Shown here: piece after piece, positions 1 to 13,248 of the stretch
Layout of the letters: each line of letters begins with the position of its first letter
Position numbering within the stretch: the stretch's first letter is position 1
Origin: Cricetomys ansorgei
Taxonomy: Eukaryota; Chordata; Mammalia; Rodentia; Nesomyidae
DNA length: 64,000 nt
Direction: 5' to 3'
NCBI GenBank assembly: GCA_026225945.1
Contig: JAMJFZ010000698.1
Coordinates: 248,001 to 312,000, forward strand
Position numbers and translations under genes: made by a program
Notes under the pieces: generated by a model
What the model saw: the letters and a program-made list of their open reading frames with translations, nothing else
The model's database searches: none
What the model was told of the DNA's origin: nothing

Positions 1-3000
1 ACCTGTGAAGAGCTGGATATTTTGAACTCATAGTGAACTGATTACAAATTCCTCCACTCTTCTGGGTTTAAAGATGTCTAGCACAACACCTGGTTCATGA
101 TGAAAATTTACATTCTTCTCCCATATACACTGTTAAGATTCATGTTATATTTTCAGTTGAGAGATTCATGAATATTCTCTCTTAGACTCACACTGATCTC
201 ATATCTTTAATATTTGGATCAAGGTTGAGTTGTATGCTGCTGTGGTGGCTCAGCAAGGAAGACAGAGGCATATTCACACGTGTAGTCTCTGCCAGACCTC
301 GGCAGAGACAACCAATGTCCTGTCCAGCACCATACTGGACAGAAGAACCCTGAGCACCTGGACTCAGGTGTTTTTCTTGATTCAGAATTCCTCAGGTGTT
401 CTACTGATAGCATGTGATCATAAGCAATCCAACATTCTCCACATAAACCAGACACTAGCAGCCAATACAAAATGCCAAAAGCTAGGCAGCCCCTGACCCA
501 GCAATGCAAAAACAATATTTTAAACACAATAAAAAATAAACTTGTAAAACAATTCCCCTATTTGTATGAGTGAATCCAAAGATGCTCTATCTTACAACAC
601 AGTTTAACTCTACACCAGGAAAACTACCTACAAGAGGAACAACCATGGGGTTGCTGAGGCACAGGACCACACCACACCATACATGTATCAACTTTTCAAC
701 TTGCCCTGGGAAAACAGAAAACAATTATTGATGTCCAATTATCTGGAACTCATTCACAATCTTCTGGGATCCTCTACAAGTTTGGGTAACTTCTCTGGCT
801 CTGCCCTCTGCAGCACACACTGCTTGTACTCCAGGTTCTGGCTAGCTCCACTCCAGGTGGACTGCTGTCCTTGACGGTCATCGCATGGCACTGGCATCTC
901 CAAAACTGATGGAGGCCCATACTGCAGTTGGGCTGCACCTTCACCATTAGCCCCCCATGGGCTCTCCTCTCCTGTGTTTCAAGCCTCAGCATCTCATCAT
1001 GACCCTTTCAATCTGGGCCTTCAACTGTACTGAGGCTGCACTTTTACCAGTGGCCTCTTCTGGCCTCTCATACTGTCAAGCCTCAGCTGCTCTCCAAAGA
1101 CCCCTTCATGCCTTCAAAAAAAGTACCACCTGGGTGACCCTTACTCTACTAAGTTCAGTTTACTGCCCAAGATACAACCTCAGCCTGTTCAGGAATAGCT
1201 TGTGTGCTGTATTTGAGGAAACACTTTCTAGATTTAAGATAGAGTCTGGTTTGCAGGAAAAACAGCTGGGAACCTTTTCTGCAGGATGGTTCCCTTGGGG
1301 GATGGATTTCTCATCTCCATAGCACATGTGTCTTGTCAACACTCCCTCAGCTCCACCACTATCTGGACAGGGTTCCAGAAAACCAAACAAAGCAGATTCT
1401 GTGTGGTCCGGAGTTTGTTTTTCTTCTTCCATGTCTCCATGTTGGATTGCTGGCCTGATGTCATGCCCCACATTGCAGGCATCAGTTATTGTAGTAGTCT
1501 GTTGTGTGGGATCACCAAAGATGACAAGGAGGCATTTTCATAGATGTAATCCCAGCCAGACCTCAGCACAGGGAACCACCCTCATGGCAAATGCCATACT
1601 GGGCAGTGGACCATGAGCATCTGAGCTCAGGTGTTTGTATTGATTCATGAATCCTCAGGTGTTCTATGGACAGCACATGCACACCATGACCAATCAGACA
1701 TCCCGCAGCCCCTCAACCAAGAAGGCAGAACATTATTTTAGAAACAACTAAAAATAAACTTCTACAATAATGTGTTTTCAGTGAATTATTTTATTGTCCT
1801 CAAACAATTTTGGCAAAAAAAATTCAAAATGTGTATATGTAGATTGTTGTTCTATTTTAATTCAGTGTATAACATTTCATTTGTGTTTGTGTGATTATAC
1901 TAAAGCATATCAGATTTTCAAAAAAGTAATCTTTTATGAACACAATCTTATACCAATTGCTACATGATAGGTTGAATCCTAAGTTAAAATGTAGACATAA
2001 TAATAATTTGTTTTAATATGCAATGTCAAATATCCGTCAATCAGAAGGACTGACTAAGGATAACTATATGCAACCCTTGACCACAATGTGATGAAATATG
2101 TCACATGTCCATCTCTCTGAAGTCTAGCTGAGCATCCTCACTGCTCTTTAAATCTGCACATTTACACGCCTTTAATCTAAATGCTTCCTCCAATTCGTTG
2201 CTTTTCCTTGCATTGCTCTGTGCTCCGTATTTAAAATCATGATTTGCTTACAATCTGCAATTTTATTATCACCCGTTAACCTTGAATTCATTGGCATTTC
2301 ATAAAAAGACATGAAATATATTAAGTAAAAGAGATTCTTTCCATTTCCATTATTAAATGAAAACAAGAGATTATAAAATGCTAAGACCATTGCTCCTGTG
2401 GCTTCTCTCTTAGCTGTGGTGACTCTTTTGCTCTTGTGTCTACAGCACAGGCTAGGAGCTTCTCCATATTGTGTTATTAGCTGTAATTGGTCATAGTTCC
2501 TGCTCAAGAACCGGGAAACTAAATCAACAACCAAGAGGTATGTAAGTCTTGAATCTTACTGCCACTTTACTAAGACAGCATAGTCCCTAGACATTCTTAA
2601 TATCTATCCTTACACATAAAATCATATCTATTCAATACACCTCGTCAGGGGAACTTCTCTATGCAATAGATGCAGGCAATTATAGAAGACCACAAAAGCA
2701 ATCAAAATGAAGAACTGTAGATTCCAGTCCCAATGGATACATTTACAATAAAATTCCCACACTTAAGTTTCAGAGTTCAGTAAAAAGTATGGGACAAAAG
2801 ATAGTAAGAGCCTGAGGATCTGGGAGTTTGCTGTGAGATTGTGTCTATAGGAATGTCAAGGGTAGATCATAATGCCTTATAAGATCTCACCAACATGACT
2901 GTCTAAGTATGTGCTGATCAAGGACAACAATGGGTGTGTTAAAGTGAATGGGGAAATCTCATAAGACCTCAGCCACACCAGGAGCACTTTCACAAAGAAT

Positions 3001-3030
3001 GCTAACAGAGGAAGAAAAGTTCTTCCAAAG
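1..3030 (+). repeat. V2R 3'-flank duplicate, copy 1
   Basis: This stretch aligns with 20,497-22,170, the sequence that follows the stop codon of the V2R gene in this window. Matching landmarks in the same order include the first bases, the phrase around 2,880-2,990 and its partner around 22,020-22,130. The simplest reading is that a second V2R gene on the + strand ends about 240 bp left of position 1 and that this is its downstream flank. Copy 1 carries about 1.4 kb (roughly 390-1,770) that is missing from copy 2. No coding exon is visible here. Confidence 0.8.
240..1775 (+). mobile_element. LTR-like direct repeats flanking an insert
   Basis: Two related segments, about 240-555 and 1,540-1,775, lie in the same orientation around about 1 kb of other sequence. 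Both share the phrases CAGACCTC, CTCAGGTGTT and CTCAGGTGTTCTA, and both end in an A-rich stretch with AATAAA or AAATAAA. This resembles two LTRs around a short internal region, inserted in one V2R flank. The internal part (about 560-1,540) has no open frame and looks like an old dispersed rodent repeat. The class is not recognised, and a local tandem duplication is an alternative. Confidence 0.4.
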
Positions 3031-4160
3031 GGCAGGACAATGTAAATAGTTATCTAAGACCAAATGACCATCCCTGAAAACACACATACAAGTCACACTA
3101 TACACACTGAGCAGGTTGTGTTTATATATAATTTATGAATCTATATTCCTAGTATAATATTCCTATATATAGCAATATATAGGTACAGAGATTCCTAAGT
3201 CATACATAGAGAGATTCCTAATACATATATATATCTACATTTCAAATAGGTATTGATAATATATAAAAAGTATTTAAATATATAAATTATTAACTGTCAA
3301 TTTCAAAAGAGGTCATGAGCTTGTAAGAGAGAAGACGGGGCATATCGGAGCTGGAATGTGAGTAAAGAAAGGCGAAAATGCTGTAATTGCATTATAATCT
3401 CAAACAACCAAGGCTCCATTGTTAATTAGAATTTGAATTTAACGTACATGCTCTATGATTTTAACTATGGCCTTCAGCTTCCCTCAGTAAATAATTATAT
3501 GTAAATTCGAAAATTATCCTGAAATTCACATCCTCTTAACTTTTTAGAGACTTGTCTTCTATTAAAACCAGGGTATAAATAAACCTATATTGAATGATTA
3601 TGAATTCATGGAGACACAGCTTCTTATTATTAAGGTGAACAGTAAACACTGAGATTACAAGTGCTAGCACTGCAGACATTTTTTGTTTTAGAAACACATT
3701 GAAGACAACAGTTGATTGGTTTAACATAAAGTTCAGGTCAGCATTGTGCTAACATCCTTTTCTGTCCACAATGAGTATCTATTAAAAGAAGAACTTCAGT
3801 TCAGATAAAAAGTCACTTACAATAATAAAACCCAGGTTCTCAAAAGAAAGTCCCATAATTGTTTTTAAATGGGCTTGTTGCAAATTTTTATATCCAAGAG
3901 AAGACAAAGCCTATGTCTAACCCTGTAAGGTTGTAATAACAACCAGAGGCTCAGTTCCAATACATTTTACCCTGCAGATCCCAGGAATTCATTGGCCTCC
4001 TTCAGAGAACACAGGTGAGGAGATTTAACAAGGATTTGGGAACTTCAGCCCCAGCTGGCTGCACCTGGAAAGCCTAAAGCAGCAGGGATTAGGGATCTTC
4101 CTTAGCCACATTGTTGAACCCAGCGCCCTCTGTAGCTCCTGTGTACTCTTCTTACATTAT
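3031..4160. other. non-coding, AT-rich intergenic
   Basis: No gene is seen. The part from about 3,110 to 3,300 is very AT-rich with TATATA runs. The rest shows no exon-like frame on either strand. Confidence 0.6.
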
Positions 4161-4164
4161 CTGC

Positions 4165-4217
<53 letters not shown>

Positions 4218-4240
4218 AGCTATCTATCTACCTATCTGTC
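4165..4240. repeat. (TATC)n microsatellite
   Basis: A run of about 16 CTAT/TATC tetranucleotide units, slightly interrupted near 4,217-4,240. A length-variable site is likely. Confidence 0.95.
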
Positions 4241-5090
4241 GCATCCCTCCGTCTCACATTTCATCCTTATTTTTGGCCTGAAAACTACTATCCTGTGGAA
4301 AATTCTGCCACATCATAATCGTTCTTGTAGTCAGACAGTAGCTGTTAATGTTTATAGTAAGGGCGTGTGCAAGTGTGATCTGATGATGAATCCCATACAG
4401 GAGAACACAAGAGGAGAGAGAGTTGCCGAGAAAGAGGACAGGTGTGCCTAAAGTTCTATGTGGTACAGAAACAGAGAGCAGACTGTCGTGTATTCCATGG
4501 GCAAAAGGGGAGAGTGTGATATTAGGAACAAGGCTGGCAGAGAAGCAGCATGCAGAATTTATTTTAAAATAACATAAGGGCTCTGGTTTATTAAAACAAG
4601 CTTTCAAACTGTGATCATGCGCCTGTGTGTATCAGGGTATATGTTCTCTACATATATATGTGATCATGTGCTTATGCATGAGGCATTCATCATCCAGCAC
4701 TCAATATTCCCACATATTGTCTGCAACACTTATAAGTTTGAAATGCTAATAAAAGCTGAATAAAACATAAATATTTCTATTACAGTGTTAATAATTACAT
4801 GAGTGATAAACTGCTTAAACATAAAAGAAATTTATTTTACGTTTTCTTGTTATATGTGGTGATAAACGTGTTAAATACAATTATTTTCATTTACTTTTAG
4901 GTTCATTTTCTTGAAAAATTCAATATACTCAGTCAAGCAAGATGTGCTTTAAGTAACGACTGTGGGTTTTATATCATAATGTACTGAGTATTTGTGAACA
5001 TATATCTCCATCTGTGGTTGCTCTTTCTTTTTATGTTAATGTCTTCTTTTAAAAGGTATTTTTGTAATGTTGTGCTCCCCCTCGTTTTGT
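4241..5090. other. non-coding intergenic
   Basis: Nothing that can be supported as a gene. Mildly AT-rich unique-looking sequence without splice-flanked frames. Confidence 0.5.
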
Positions 5091-5094
5091 AGTT

Positions 5095-5255
5095 TTTTGT
5101 TTTTTTTGTTTTTTCGAGACAGGGTTTCTCTGTAGTGACTCTGGCTGTCCTGGAATTCTCTTTGTAGACCATGCTGGCTTCAAACTCACAGAGATCCACC
5201 TGTGTCTGCCTCCCAAGGGCTGGTAATAAAGGTGTGAGCCACCAACGCTCAGCAA
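5095..5255 (-). mobile_element. B1 SINE (antisense)
   Basis: On the + strand there is a T-rich start followed by GAGACAGGGTTTCTCTGTAG, then the typical antisense B1 blocks GTCCTGGAATTC, GTAGACCATGCTGGC and CACAGAGATCCACCTG, ending in a degenerate GCTGG...AAAGGTGTGAGCCACC. This is a B1 with its A tail to the left, so it reads on the - strand. Confidence 0.95.
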
Positions 5256-5400
5256 GTTCCTGTTTTTAAAAACATCAACCTTTATACATTTTTAATGGTT
5301 TATTTTCAAATGAGAAACATTATGACATTAGATTGTATTGTTTTCGTTTTCACTCAGACCTTTGAAATACTCATTTGTATATTTTGAACCAATCTGTATG

Positions 5401-5775
5401 TGGTGGTTTGAATGAGAATGGCCCCCATCGGCTCATATATTTTAATGCTTGGTTACCAGGGATTGGCGTTCCTTGGCAGGATTAGAAGTGTTGGATTCAT
5501 TGTAGGATATGTGTCACTGGGGGTGGGCTTTGAGCTTTCATAAGACCATTCAAGGCCCAGAGTCTTTCTCTCCCTGCTGACTATGAATTTGGATGTAGAA
5601 CTCTCAGTTACATTTCCAGCTCCATGTCTGCCTGCATGCCACCATGCTCTCTGCCATGGTGATAATGAACTAAACCTCTGAAACTGCAAGCAAGACCCAA
5701 CTAACTGTTTGCTTTTATAAGAGTCTCAGTGGTTATGGTGTTTCTTTATAGCAATAGAACATGAGTTAGTCATGA
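5401..5775 (+). repeat. rodent interspersed repeat, class unassigned
   Basis: The segment opens with TGGTGGTTTGAATGAGAATG and closes near CAATAGAACATGAGTTAGT. Both phrases belong to a dispersed non-coding repeat common in rodent DNA. A partly similar closing phrase occurs at 28,340-28,370. There is no reading frame worth noting. Confidence 0.6.
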
Positions 5776-7934
5776 ATTTCTCAATGGCTTTTCAAAAATG
5801 AACACACACACCAGGTTTCTCACACATGGGGACACATTGCTGTCAGTCTCAAAGGTGCCCCTCACGTCCTTGTAACCCTACCAAGTGTAGCTTCTATGAG
5901 GACATCACAGCACAGATTGCCCTCACATTTTAACTCTACATTTATGAAAGAATTCAGCATGTAAAGCTGTATATTGACTCAAATTTTCATGTGCTTTTCT
6001 AATTTTGTGTATTTTCACATGACGTAATGGGGATTTTCCAAAGTCACATGAGGTACTCAGTTTAAGGTTTGCTCTGTTGATGTGTGTGTGCAGTGAGTTG
6101 GGAATATTCGGGATACTAAAAACCATTTTTGGTATTGGAAGCCTTGTCTGCAGTATGGTGATGCAGGGATGGTGAGAACCTGATGGTGTTTAGTTCAGGG
6201 GAGCAATTCTAGGTCTTGGGTCAATCACCTTCTCAGGAGCTCTGAGCTCGTCCCATGCAGTGTGCTATTTCTCAAAGGACATGGGTTTTGTAAAGCAGGG
6301 TCAAATGACTTAGATCCCTTTGTATACTGTCCAGTACAAGGTATTTTCTGAGTGCATTCAAGGCCACCATAATTCTCCCAACACTCAAAAGAAAATATTT
6401 AGAGAAGAAAAAGCTAACCATGGCTACTGACAGACTGAAGATGTGAGATCAGAGTGCTCATCATTCCAGAAAAAAAAAAATTGCTTCATTTTGTTTTACC
6501 CCTGGACGAATGGTTGCATTAGAAACAAGAATTGGAAACAAAACCAACACAGTAAAGAGCTTTGATGGAGGAAGTGGGACACGGATCTAAGTGATAAAGC
6601 ACAGACAGTGCTGTGCATAAGGAGTCCCCCCGCTGGACACTCACATAGTATCTCCTTCTCCTTTATGGGATCTCAGATCCTCTTCAATGCACCGATCTCG
6701 ATGTGAAGCACAGAGGAGGGAGGGAATTCCAAACCTGAGAGTCAACTCAATTATTTCCAATTGTGCTTAAAGTTTCTGTCTCTTTTCTAGTGCACGTGAC
6801 TCAGAAAGAAATAGTAATATTTATCAAGACTCGGGGAAGGCTCTGAAGGTTTTCGTTCACTCCACTCTTCCATCTTTCCTCTGGGACCTTGTCTATTGGT
6901 TCGAGCACTGAACCATTGCTACAGAATAAGCCACAGTCTCCTCACTGCCCTAACCTTCTCCTATGAATTAGGAAATAGAACTCTGTTCACCACTTCTTTA
7001 TTCAGTGCATTCGGTGACAGATACATTGAGATGCCTTTAAATTCTTATGCTTTACAGAGAAATGAGAAAGATTTCCCATACACCCTCATGATTTGAGAAC
7101 AGAGAAAGTAGCTGCAAACCCACTGCCTCATGCAGTGTGTGTCAGAAGCTACGTATCATCTTCTCAATGATTAACTGAGGATGAACAAGTAGAGCAGAGT
7201 TGCAGAAACTCCAAGCTCACAATGTCATCAGGAAACTCATTTTATACAATGAAATTCAGTGCGCTTTTGGAAGTGAGTAATTCAGCAAGGCCATTGCTTT
7301 TCTCAAACTGTGTTGGGTATGAATATCAGTCTTGATATGTAGATGTGCAGAGAAGGTGATTCAGAAACTTCTAGCGACATTATGCAAGGTAGACTCTGCT
7401 GTTTTCTGTTTTGGTTTGGTTTGGTTCTGGTTTGGGGAAGCATGAGGGCGAAAACTTTTGGTTGTTTTGGTCTGGTATGGAATTTTCGGCCCTTTCTCTT
7501 TTCACATTACGTCTACCGTGGCATCCTCTGATGTGGCATGGTCCTACCAACCTCAATTGTTTTCATATGAAAAGTTTTGTCCTTCGTACTTCTGCCCTAA
7601 TTATCCAAAGAATAATTCATCCCTGAGCTCTTACTCCTATCTGTTGTCTTGGCTGAAATTATGGTACCTGTTGCATTGGGAAAAGATCCACAAGCATATT
7701 TTTCAGCTTGTTTTTTCCATGAATACCGGGCCACAGATGCAGAGCCTAAGGGAAGAAGTTCTAGAATTCTCAACACAATGAATGAATCATCAGAAAAAAA
7801 TCTCAGAATGATTAGTGTGACAGCCCCCTTGTCAGCAAAGTTGGCAGCACAAATGATCACACGCATATGAGCTAAGTATACATAAACCTCCTAGACACTG
7901 GATCTGCATCCTTCAGACTTACAGCTTGGCAGAC
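5776..7934. promoter_or_regulatory. 5' flank of the V2R gene
   Basis: This 2.2 kb separates the last repeat from the V2R start codon and should contain the vomeronasal promoter and any 5' untranslated part. No CpG island is present, as expected for chemoreceptor genes. No clear TATA box can be assigned. Several short frames here are without family resemblance. Confidence 0.35.
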
Positions 7935-8161
7935 ATGTGTGTTGGTAGGGTGTTTTCTTGGGTTTTTATTGTTGGGGTCTTGCATTATCCCAGTCCTGTG
8001 TATGCCTATAACAGCTCTGAGTGTTACTTTACAATCAAAGAAGATTTTCACCGTGAAGGAGATCTGATGATCGGTGCATTTTTTCCAGTTCATACTTACT
8101 ACACAGGCAAAAAAGTTCCTCATGCACAATTTGTACACTATTATGGCGACATTCACCTACA
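7935..8161 (+). CDS. V2R exon 1: signal peptide and N-terminus
   Basis: The ATG at 7,935 is chosen because it begins a hydrophobic leader (MCVGRVFSWVFIVGVL) ending near PVYA, followed by the family hallmark GDLMIGAFFPVHTYYTGKK. An upstream in-frame TTG at 7,926 is not needed. The exon ends with two bases of a codon before the donor GTAAGT at 8,162. Joined to exon 2, the codon becomes Q and the frame continues as HLQYRFKNYQ. The length is 227 bases. Confidence 0.93.
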
Positions 8162-9189
8162 GTAAGTTTCATTACTCATGTGCCCTGTTTCATAATTCAT
8201 GTTTACTATGACCTAGGTGATGCATGGATTCTACCTTCCATGCTTCTTATTTGTGTGTCCATGCCAACCCTTCCTCTGACCTCAAATCAGTATGTAATTT
8301 TATGTTCCCACTCACTTCTTTGCTTCTTTTAGAACAGAGGACAGAAGTTTGACTGTTCGTTATTGATTTTTGTTTTCAAGTGTGCTAACTGAAATCTTGT
8401 GATCTTACATTGCACTGTGTTTTCAGCCACAGTTTTGCAAGTTTCTCCTGCCACGTCTTTAGAGGAAGAATGCTTTTATCAAAGGTTAACCTTGTCTTCG
8501 GGGCATTCTAGCAGTCTCTATGAACGCCTCTGAAAAGAGACGATGCCACAGAAAGCTGTGAGTCCTGAGAGTCAGATGTGATGCTAGAGTCTCCAGTTTG
8601 CCTGTGTCAGACAACATGATTTAGAAGTAGGGGTGTGCAATGTAGAAGTTGGGAGCAATTATTTCCTCTCAAAACATCTCTGCCTGTCTTAGATGTTGAT
8701 GTTTTATAATAAATTGACTACCTGCTAACCTCTGAGTCTCAGACACTTTTCCAGTGTCTGTTTGCTCAATGCATTTCTCATAAGATTTCTTCTCGTGTTC
8801 ATTGCTGTGTTCATAAGACACATTGACTGTAACTGTGGCCGCATAGAGTTGTTTCTTATTAAGTTAGAAATAAAATCAAACTAAATTTACAAGAGGAAAG
8901 TTTTTCTGTTGCCATAAAATATGAACATGTGTGTCTTTCCCCCTTTTCTTTCCTTCCTCAAAATCTTCCATTGTTCACAGCATTTCCTAACTTTTTCTTA
9001 CAGGGTGGGTGAAACACATGAAGGTGTATGTATTTCATAGCTGACAGCATTCTCTCAGGCTTCTGAATGCATTCTTTACTACAATGTGTGAAAGTGCATA
9101 TGGGTTTTCAAAGAGGGAATGTGCTGTCTCTCTGAGTCTCTGTCTTTCTCTGTCTTTTTTCAAAATATTTTTATAACATATTCATCTTT

Positions 9190-9360
9190 CTTTGTGTGGC
9201 ATGCATACTCATGCCATGGATCACATGAGCAGGTTAGAGAACATGGTTGGAAGGATATTGTTTCCTTGCACCATGTGTGTTTGGGATCAAACTCAGCTAC
9301 TGAAATCCAGTGGCAAGATCCTGCAATGACTGAGCCATATTTTCATCCCACGTAGTAAAA
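9190..9360 (-). mobile_element. B3/B2-type SINE remnant (antisense)
   Basis: The + strand shows weakened antisense B3 phrases: CCATGTGTGTTTGGGATC, CAAACTCAG, GGCAAGATC and ACTGAGCCATATTTTCATCCC. It is strongly diverged, so it is an old insertion. Confidence 0.6.
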
Positions 9361-10729
9361 CCTGTTATACGTGGTGGTTCCTATCCTTCCCATTACAGTT
9401 GGAGTTTTCTCAGGAAATGTATAGGAGGGAGAAGCAGTCCATCGCATGCACTTAAAAATGTTGTTGAACTGGTTTGTCAAAGTAGATTACACCAACTATA
9501 TTCTTATATGAATAGTTTGATTAAAAAAAATCACGTACCAAATAAATAATATCTCTCACAATTTGGATTTTAAAAGTTTTTCTCTTCTATTTTAGATATG
9601 CCCCTTGTGTAAGAAGTTTTATACATCAAAAGGCAAACATACTTTCTTGCAGTGTATTCTAAATTATTCTACAATTTGTTGCATGTTTCAAAATGTATTA
9701 CTGGGTTTAATTTTTAAATTGTCATGTAATTGTAGCCTTTCTTCCTGTCTTTCTTTCCTTTCTTCCCTCCATACCTTCCTAAATAGCTGTTCTTCCCATC
9801 TTTGGAATTCATGGACTCTTTACAAAAATCATGGTTGCATAAACATAAGTGTGTGTGGACACGCGTGGCCCTAAATGCAACCACGCCAACTACATCTATG
9901 GATATTTTCAAGGCTGACAAATAGCTATTGGACCAATTGTTATGCTCTTCCCTATGGAAAACTATTTCTCTGACTCTTGGCAGTCCTGAATAGCCTGTCA
10001 CATTTTGTGAAGAATTATGCATGTTTAGAACATCTGGCCATTTTAAATACATTCATAAAAATCAACTTAACCAATATATGGAGAACAGAATTAAAATTCA
10101 TTGTATTTAAAGAATGTGAAATATTCTTTCAATTTATTTCTATCTACTTTTCTCTATTTTTAACTACATATTTATCTACTCAAGTGTGTCAGGACTCTCC
10201 TTGATTCTGATCACCACTGGGTGCTAACTCAGAAAATCCAAAATTAATTGGCTTTTCTAGTGTCTCTCTTTAGGAGGGCGGCCTCAACTTAGGTATGCTT
10301 CTGTGATAACTCAGGCCTCCTTTCTCTTTCTCTGAAGCCATCTTCTTGCCATGTGGCTGATTGTCCAGCTGTGTCTGACTGCTGTTTATCCTTAACTCAA
10401 GCAGCTTAATCACAGCTTTCTACTTCTCAGGCCATTGTCCTCTTTCGGCATCTGCTATGGTTTAATCTTTGCCTGCCTTGAAATTTTTTGGTTTCTTTTT
10501 AACCTCTAATAATATTGTGCTCAAGCTTCAAAAATGTTTTATGATTGTATATGAAGTACTATGATTTTAATGTACAATGTATTGTAGAAAAATACAGGGA
10601 TCCAAGAAAAATGATCAAATTGGGTGACAATAGTTTCCCTCTCCCCATAATTACTTAGGTTGAAAGCATTTAGGGTCTACTGCTGATTTTTTCATGGAAA
10701 ATGTAACAAGAATTATGACTAAAATGTAT

Positions 10730-10970
10730 TCAAAAGACCTTGTATACATATATGAAATTCTTAAACATTATCCATTATATATATACATACATACATATAT
10801 ATATTCATATAAATCTACATTATCTATAGGATAAAAAATATATTTATTTTTCTTAGTTAAAATAATTAAACACTTTGGTGTCTAATTCATTTCACTATAT
10901 ATAATTCACTTATTTATGATTTTGGAAGTTCAGTCTTCTTTCATATGTTTTCAAATATTTTTATCAATTA
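10730..10970. repeat. AT-rich low-complexity tract
   Basis: Runs of TATATACATACATACATAT and similar AT-rich words within V2R intron 1. No coding content. Confidence 0.7.
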
Positions 10971-11899
10971 TAAATTTATACACTGTGTGTCTTTCTTATC
11001 TTCTCCCCTCCATGACCTCTCTCTGCAAGCAATGCTCAACCTTAACATTTGTTTTCACCCAAGTTTGAAATTCCTCTTTCTCTCCCCTAAGGGCCTGGTA
11101 GGTGTTAATTATTCTTGTACCTGGAACCTCCTGGAGTTTGTGAAACCCACCAGGAGTCACATGGTGGATGATAACTGACTCTCTCACACTAGCTGTCAAA
11201 TATCAGAACTCCTCAGTTAGAGCTACGAATTCACAGTAAACTCTCCCCTCCGTGCTGGGATTATTTTTTTCTGTCTTGAGCTTATGCAGGTCTTGTCCAC
11301 TCTGTCACAGACGCTGTGCAATCATATGCACAACTCCTCTGGACTCTGGGAAATAGGTTTCCAATAGTTATCTACTTCCTCTGGCTTTACAATCTTTCTG
11401 CCTACTCTTCTTTAAGGACCAAAGAGATTTCTGGGGATGAATATTATGCATGTCCCTTTTAGATCTGAGCACAACAAAGTGCCTTATTCTCTCCAAAATG
11501 ACCAACTGAAGGTCTCTGTCTTTGTACACCTACAGGAAGAAGTTTCCCTAATCAGTGTTGATAGGTGCTCTGATGTACAGTTTGAGCAATAAATTCTTAG
11601 GAAACATGTCGATGCTATGCCTATTTAACAGAATAATATAATTATACACCCACCTCTGGCTTAAACCTCACTAGTCACAGTTTCTCGATCCAGATCACAT
11701 TGCAAGGTATGAGTTTCTTCTTACAGAGTGGGCCTGAGATGCAATCTGAGCATGATTTGAGTACTTGGGTAACATTTTTGTTGCTGTTATTAGATCAGTA
11801 GTTTTTGAAGCTGTCAGGGTTCACAGCTGGATGTTATAGATTTCTCTTTGTTTTCATAAAAAGAACCACTCAGGACTGTCAAAGCTATCCAGTAGGGAA

Positions 11900-12950
11900 A
11901 AAGATTCCCTTCCAGTACCAGCTTGCTTGGCATGTTTATGACTCAACTATAGAGTGTCTTTAGAAGGAGGGTCTTCACATCAAGTTCTGGAACAACAAAG
12001 AACAATTTCCAAAATTCCATATATTAAAGAAAAGACCTTACATTCATACCCTAATGAACTTCAAGTGATACAGCTCAGTCATGTTAATACCCCAAACACC
12101 CAACCAAATCTGCAAAGTTCACCCCCACCAGCCTCTTCGCCTCGTCTTCTTTAGTTTGCAGAGGACGTGTTGCAGCATCTGTCCTGACGCTCGGGCTCAG
12201 AACCATCATCTTCCTCCTTTTCCTCAATATTCCCTGGTCCTTACATGTAGTGGTTGTGAATGTACTGACTGGGGACAGAAACCCTGAGGCTTTTAGCAGT
12301 CATGGCATCCTGTAATGGTCTGTGTCTGCTGCACAAAGAATTTCTTTATACAGAGTAGAGCTATCCTTATCTATGGATAGAAGGTTAAGGCTAGATTACA
12401 CTTAGTCATTACACGGGTTTAGAAAACTGGCAGTAGTAGTCTTTCCTCTAGGGCCCATGCCTTCAGCTACAGGTAGTTGTCTAAATGTACAGATACAGTG
12501 CCAGGCAGGGCTCTCTTCTTACACAGCCTGCCCTAAGTGCAATAAGATACCTGTGATATCCAAGGATATACCTGTCAGGATTATACCTAACAGAATATCT
12601 TGCTCTGCTTATTAATATTGTGGTGTCCTTGGCATTGCAGCTGGATACAACTACTGGTTTCTTTTCTCCCTACAGAGGTTGTGTGACTCCTGTAACTATG
12701 AGAGCCTGCCCTCATGATGGGGGCTTTCAGTAAATTCAGGTATTTACTCCCACATATCCTCTGAGGTGTGTAAAGTCTTCAGCAATAAGATTTCCCTTTT
12801 GGAAGATATCTAGGGCATTAGCAACAGCCTATATAATTTTTATGGGGAGACTCTTTTTTACTTCCCTAAAAACAGAGCAGAACCAGGTTTCCAATGCCTG
12901 GCACCTGATGTTTTGTTAGATCATGGTATTCCAATGGAACCTACTCTTAT
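11900..12950 (-). mobile_element. probable antisense L1-type fragment
   Basis: Non-coding sequence whose reverse complement resembles the 3'-untranslated type sequence of old rodent L1 elements (for example around 12,560-12,720). This is recognition from general appearance only, with no open frame to confirm it. Confidence 0.3.
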
Positions 12951-13230
12951 AATTTCAGAATTGGACACTAAAATGAGGAATGTTTCAGAAAGTAAAGATG
13001 CTTCTGGTGCAATTGAGTTTACTGACTTCATATCCCCAGAAAACGCATGAGTGCATATCTGCCATCCAGAAATTGTGTGAGGAAAGGAGGACGGATACAC
13101 AAGAACCCCTGAGAGAGTTCAATAGAGATGCCAGGCAACGGGACGAGTAGACACCCTCTAGAAAAGAGAGGAAAGCCAACATTGCCAGTGGTGGTTTTCC
13201 TGCTGCTTGCGCGGATAACATTTATATTTA

Positions 13231-13248
13231 AACACACACACACACACA
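13231..13248. repeat. (CA)n microsatellite
   Basis: Nine CA dinucleotides in V2R intron 1. Confidence 0.9.

Noticed and set aside
4165..4240. Tetranucleotide run considered as a functional array
   Set aside because: A plain microsatellite without spacers or protein-coding meaning.
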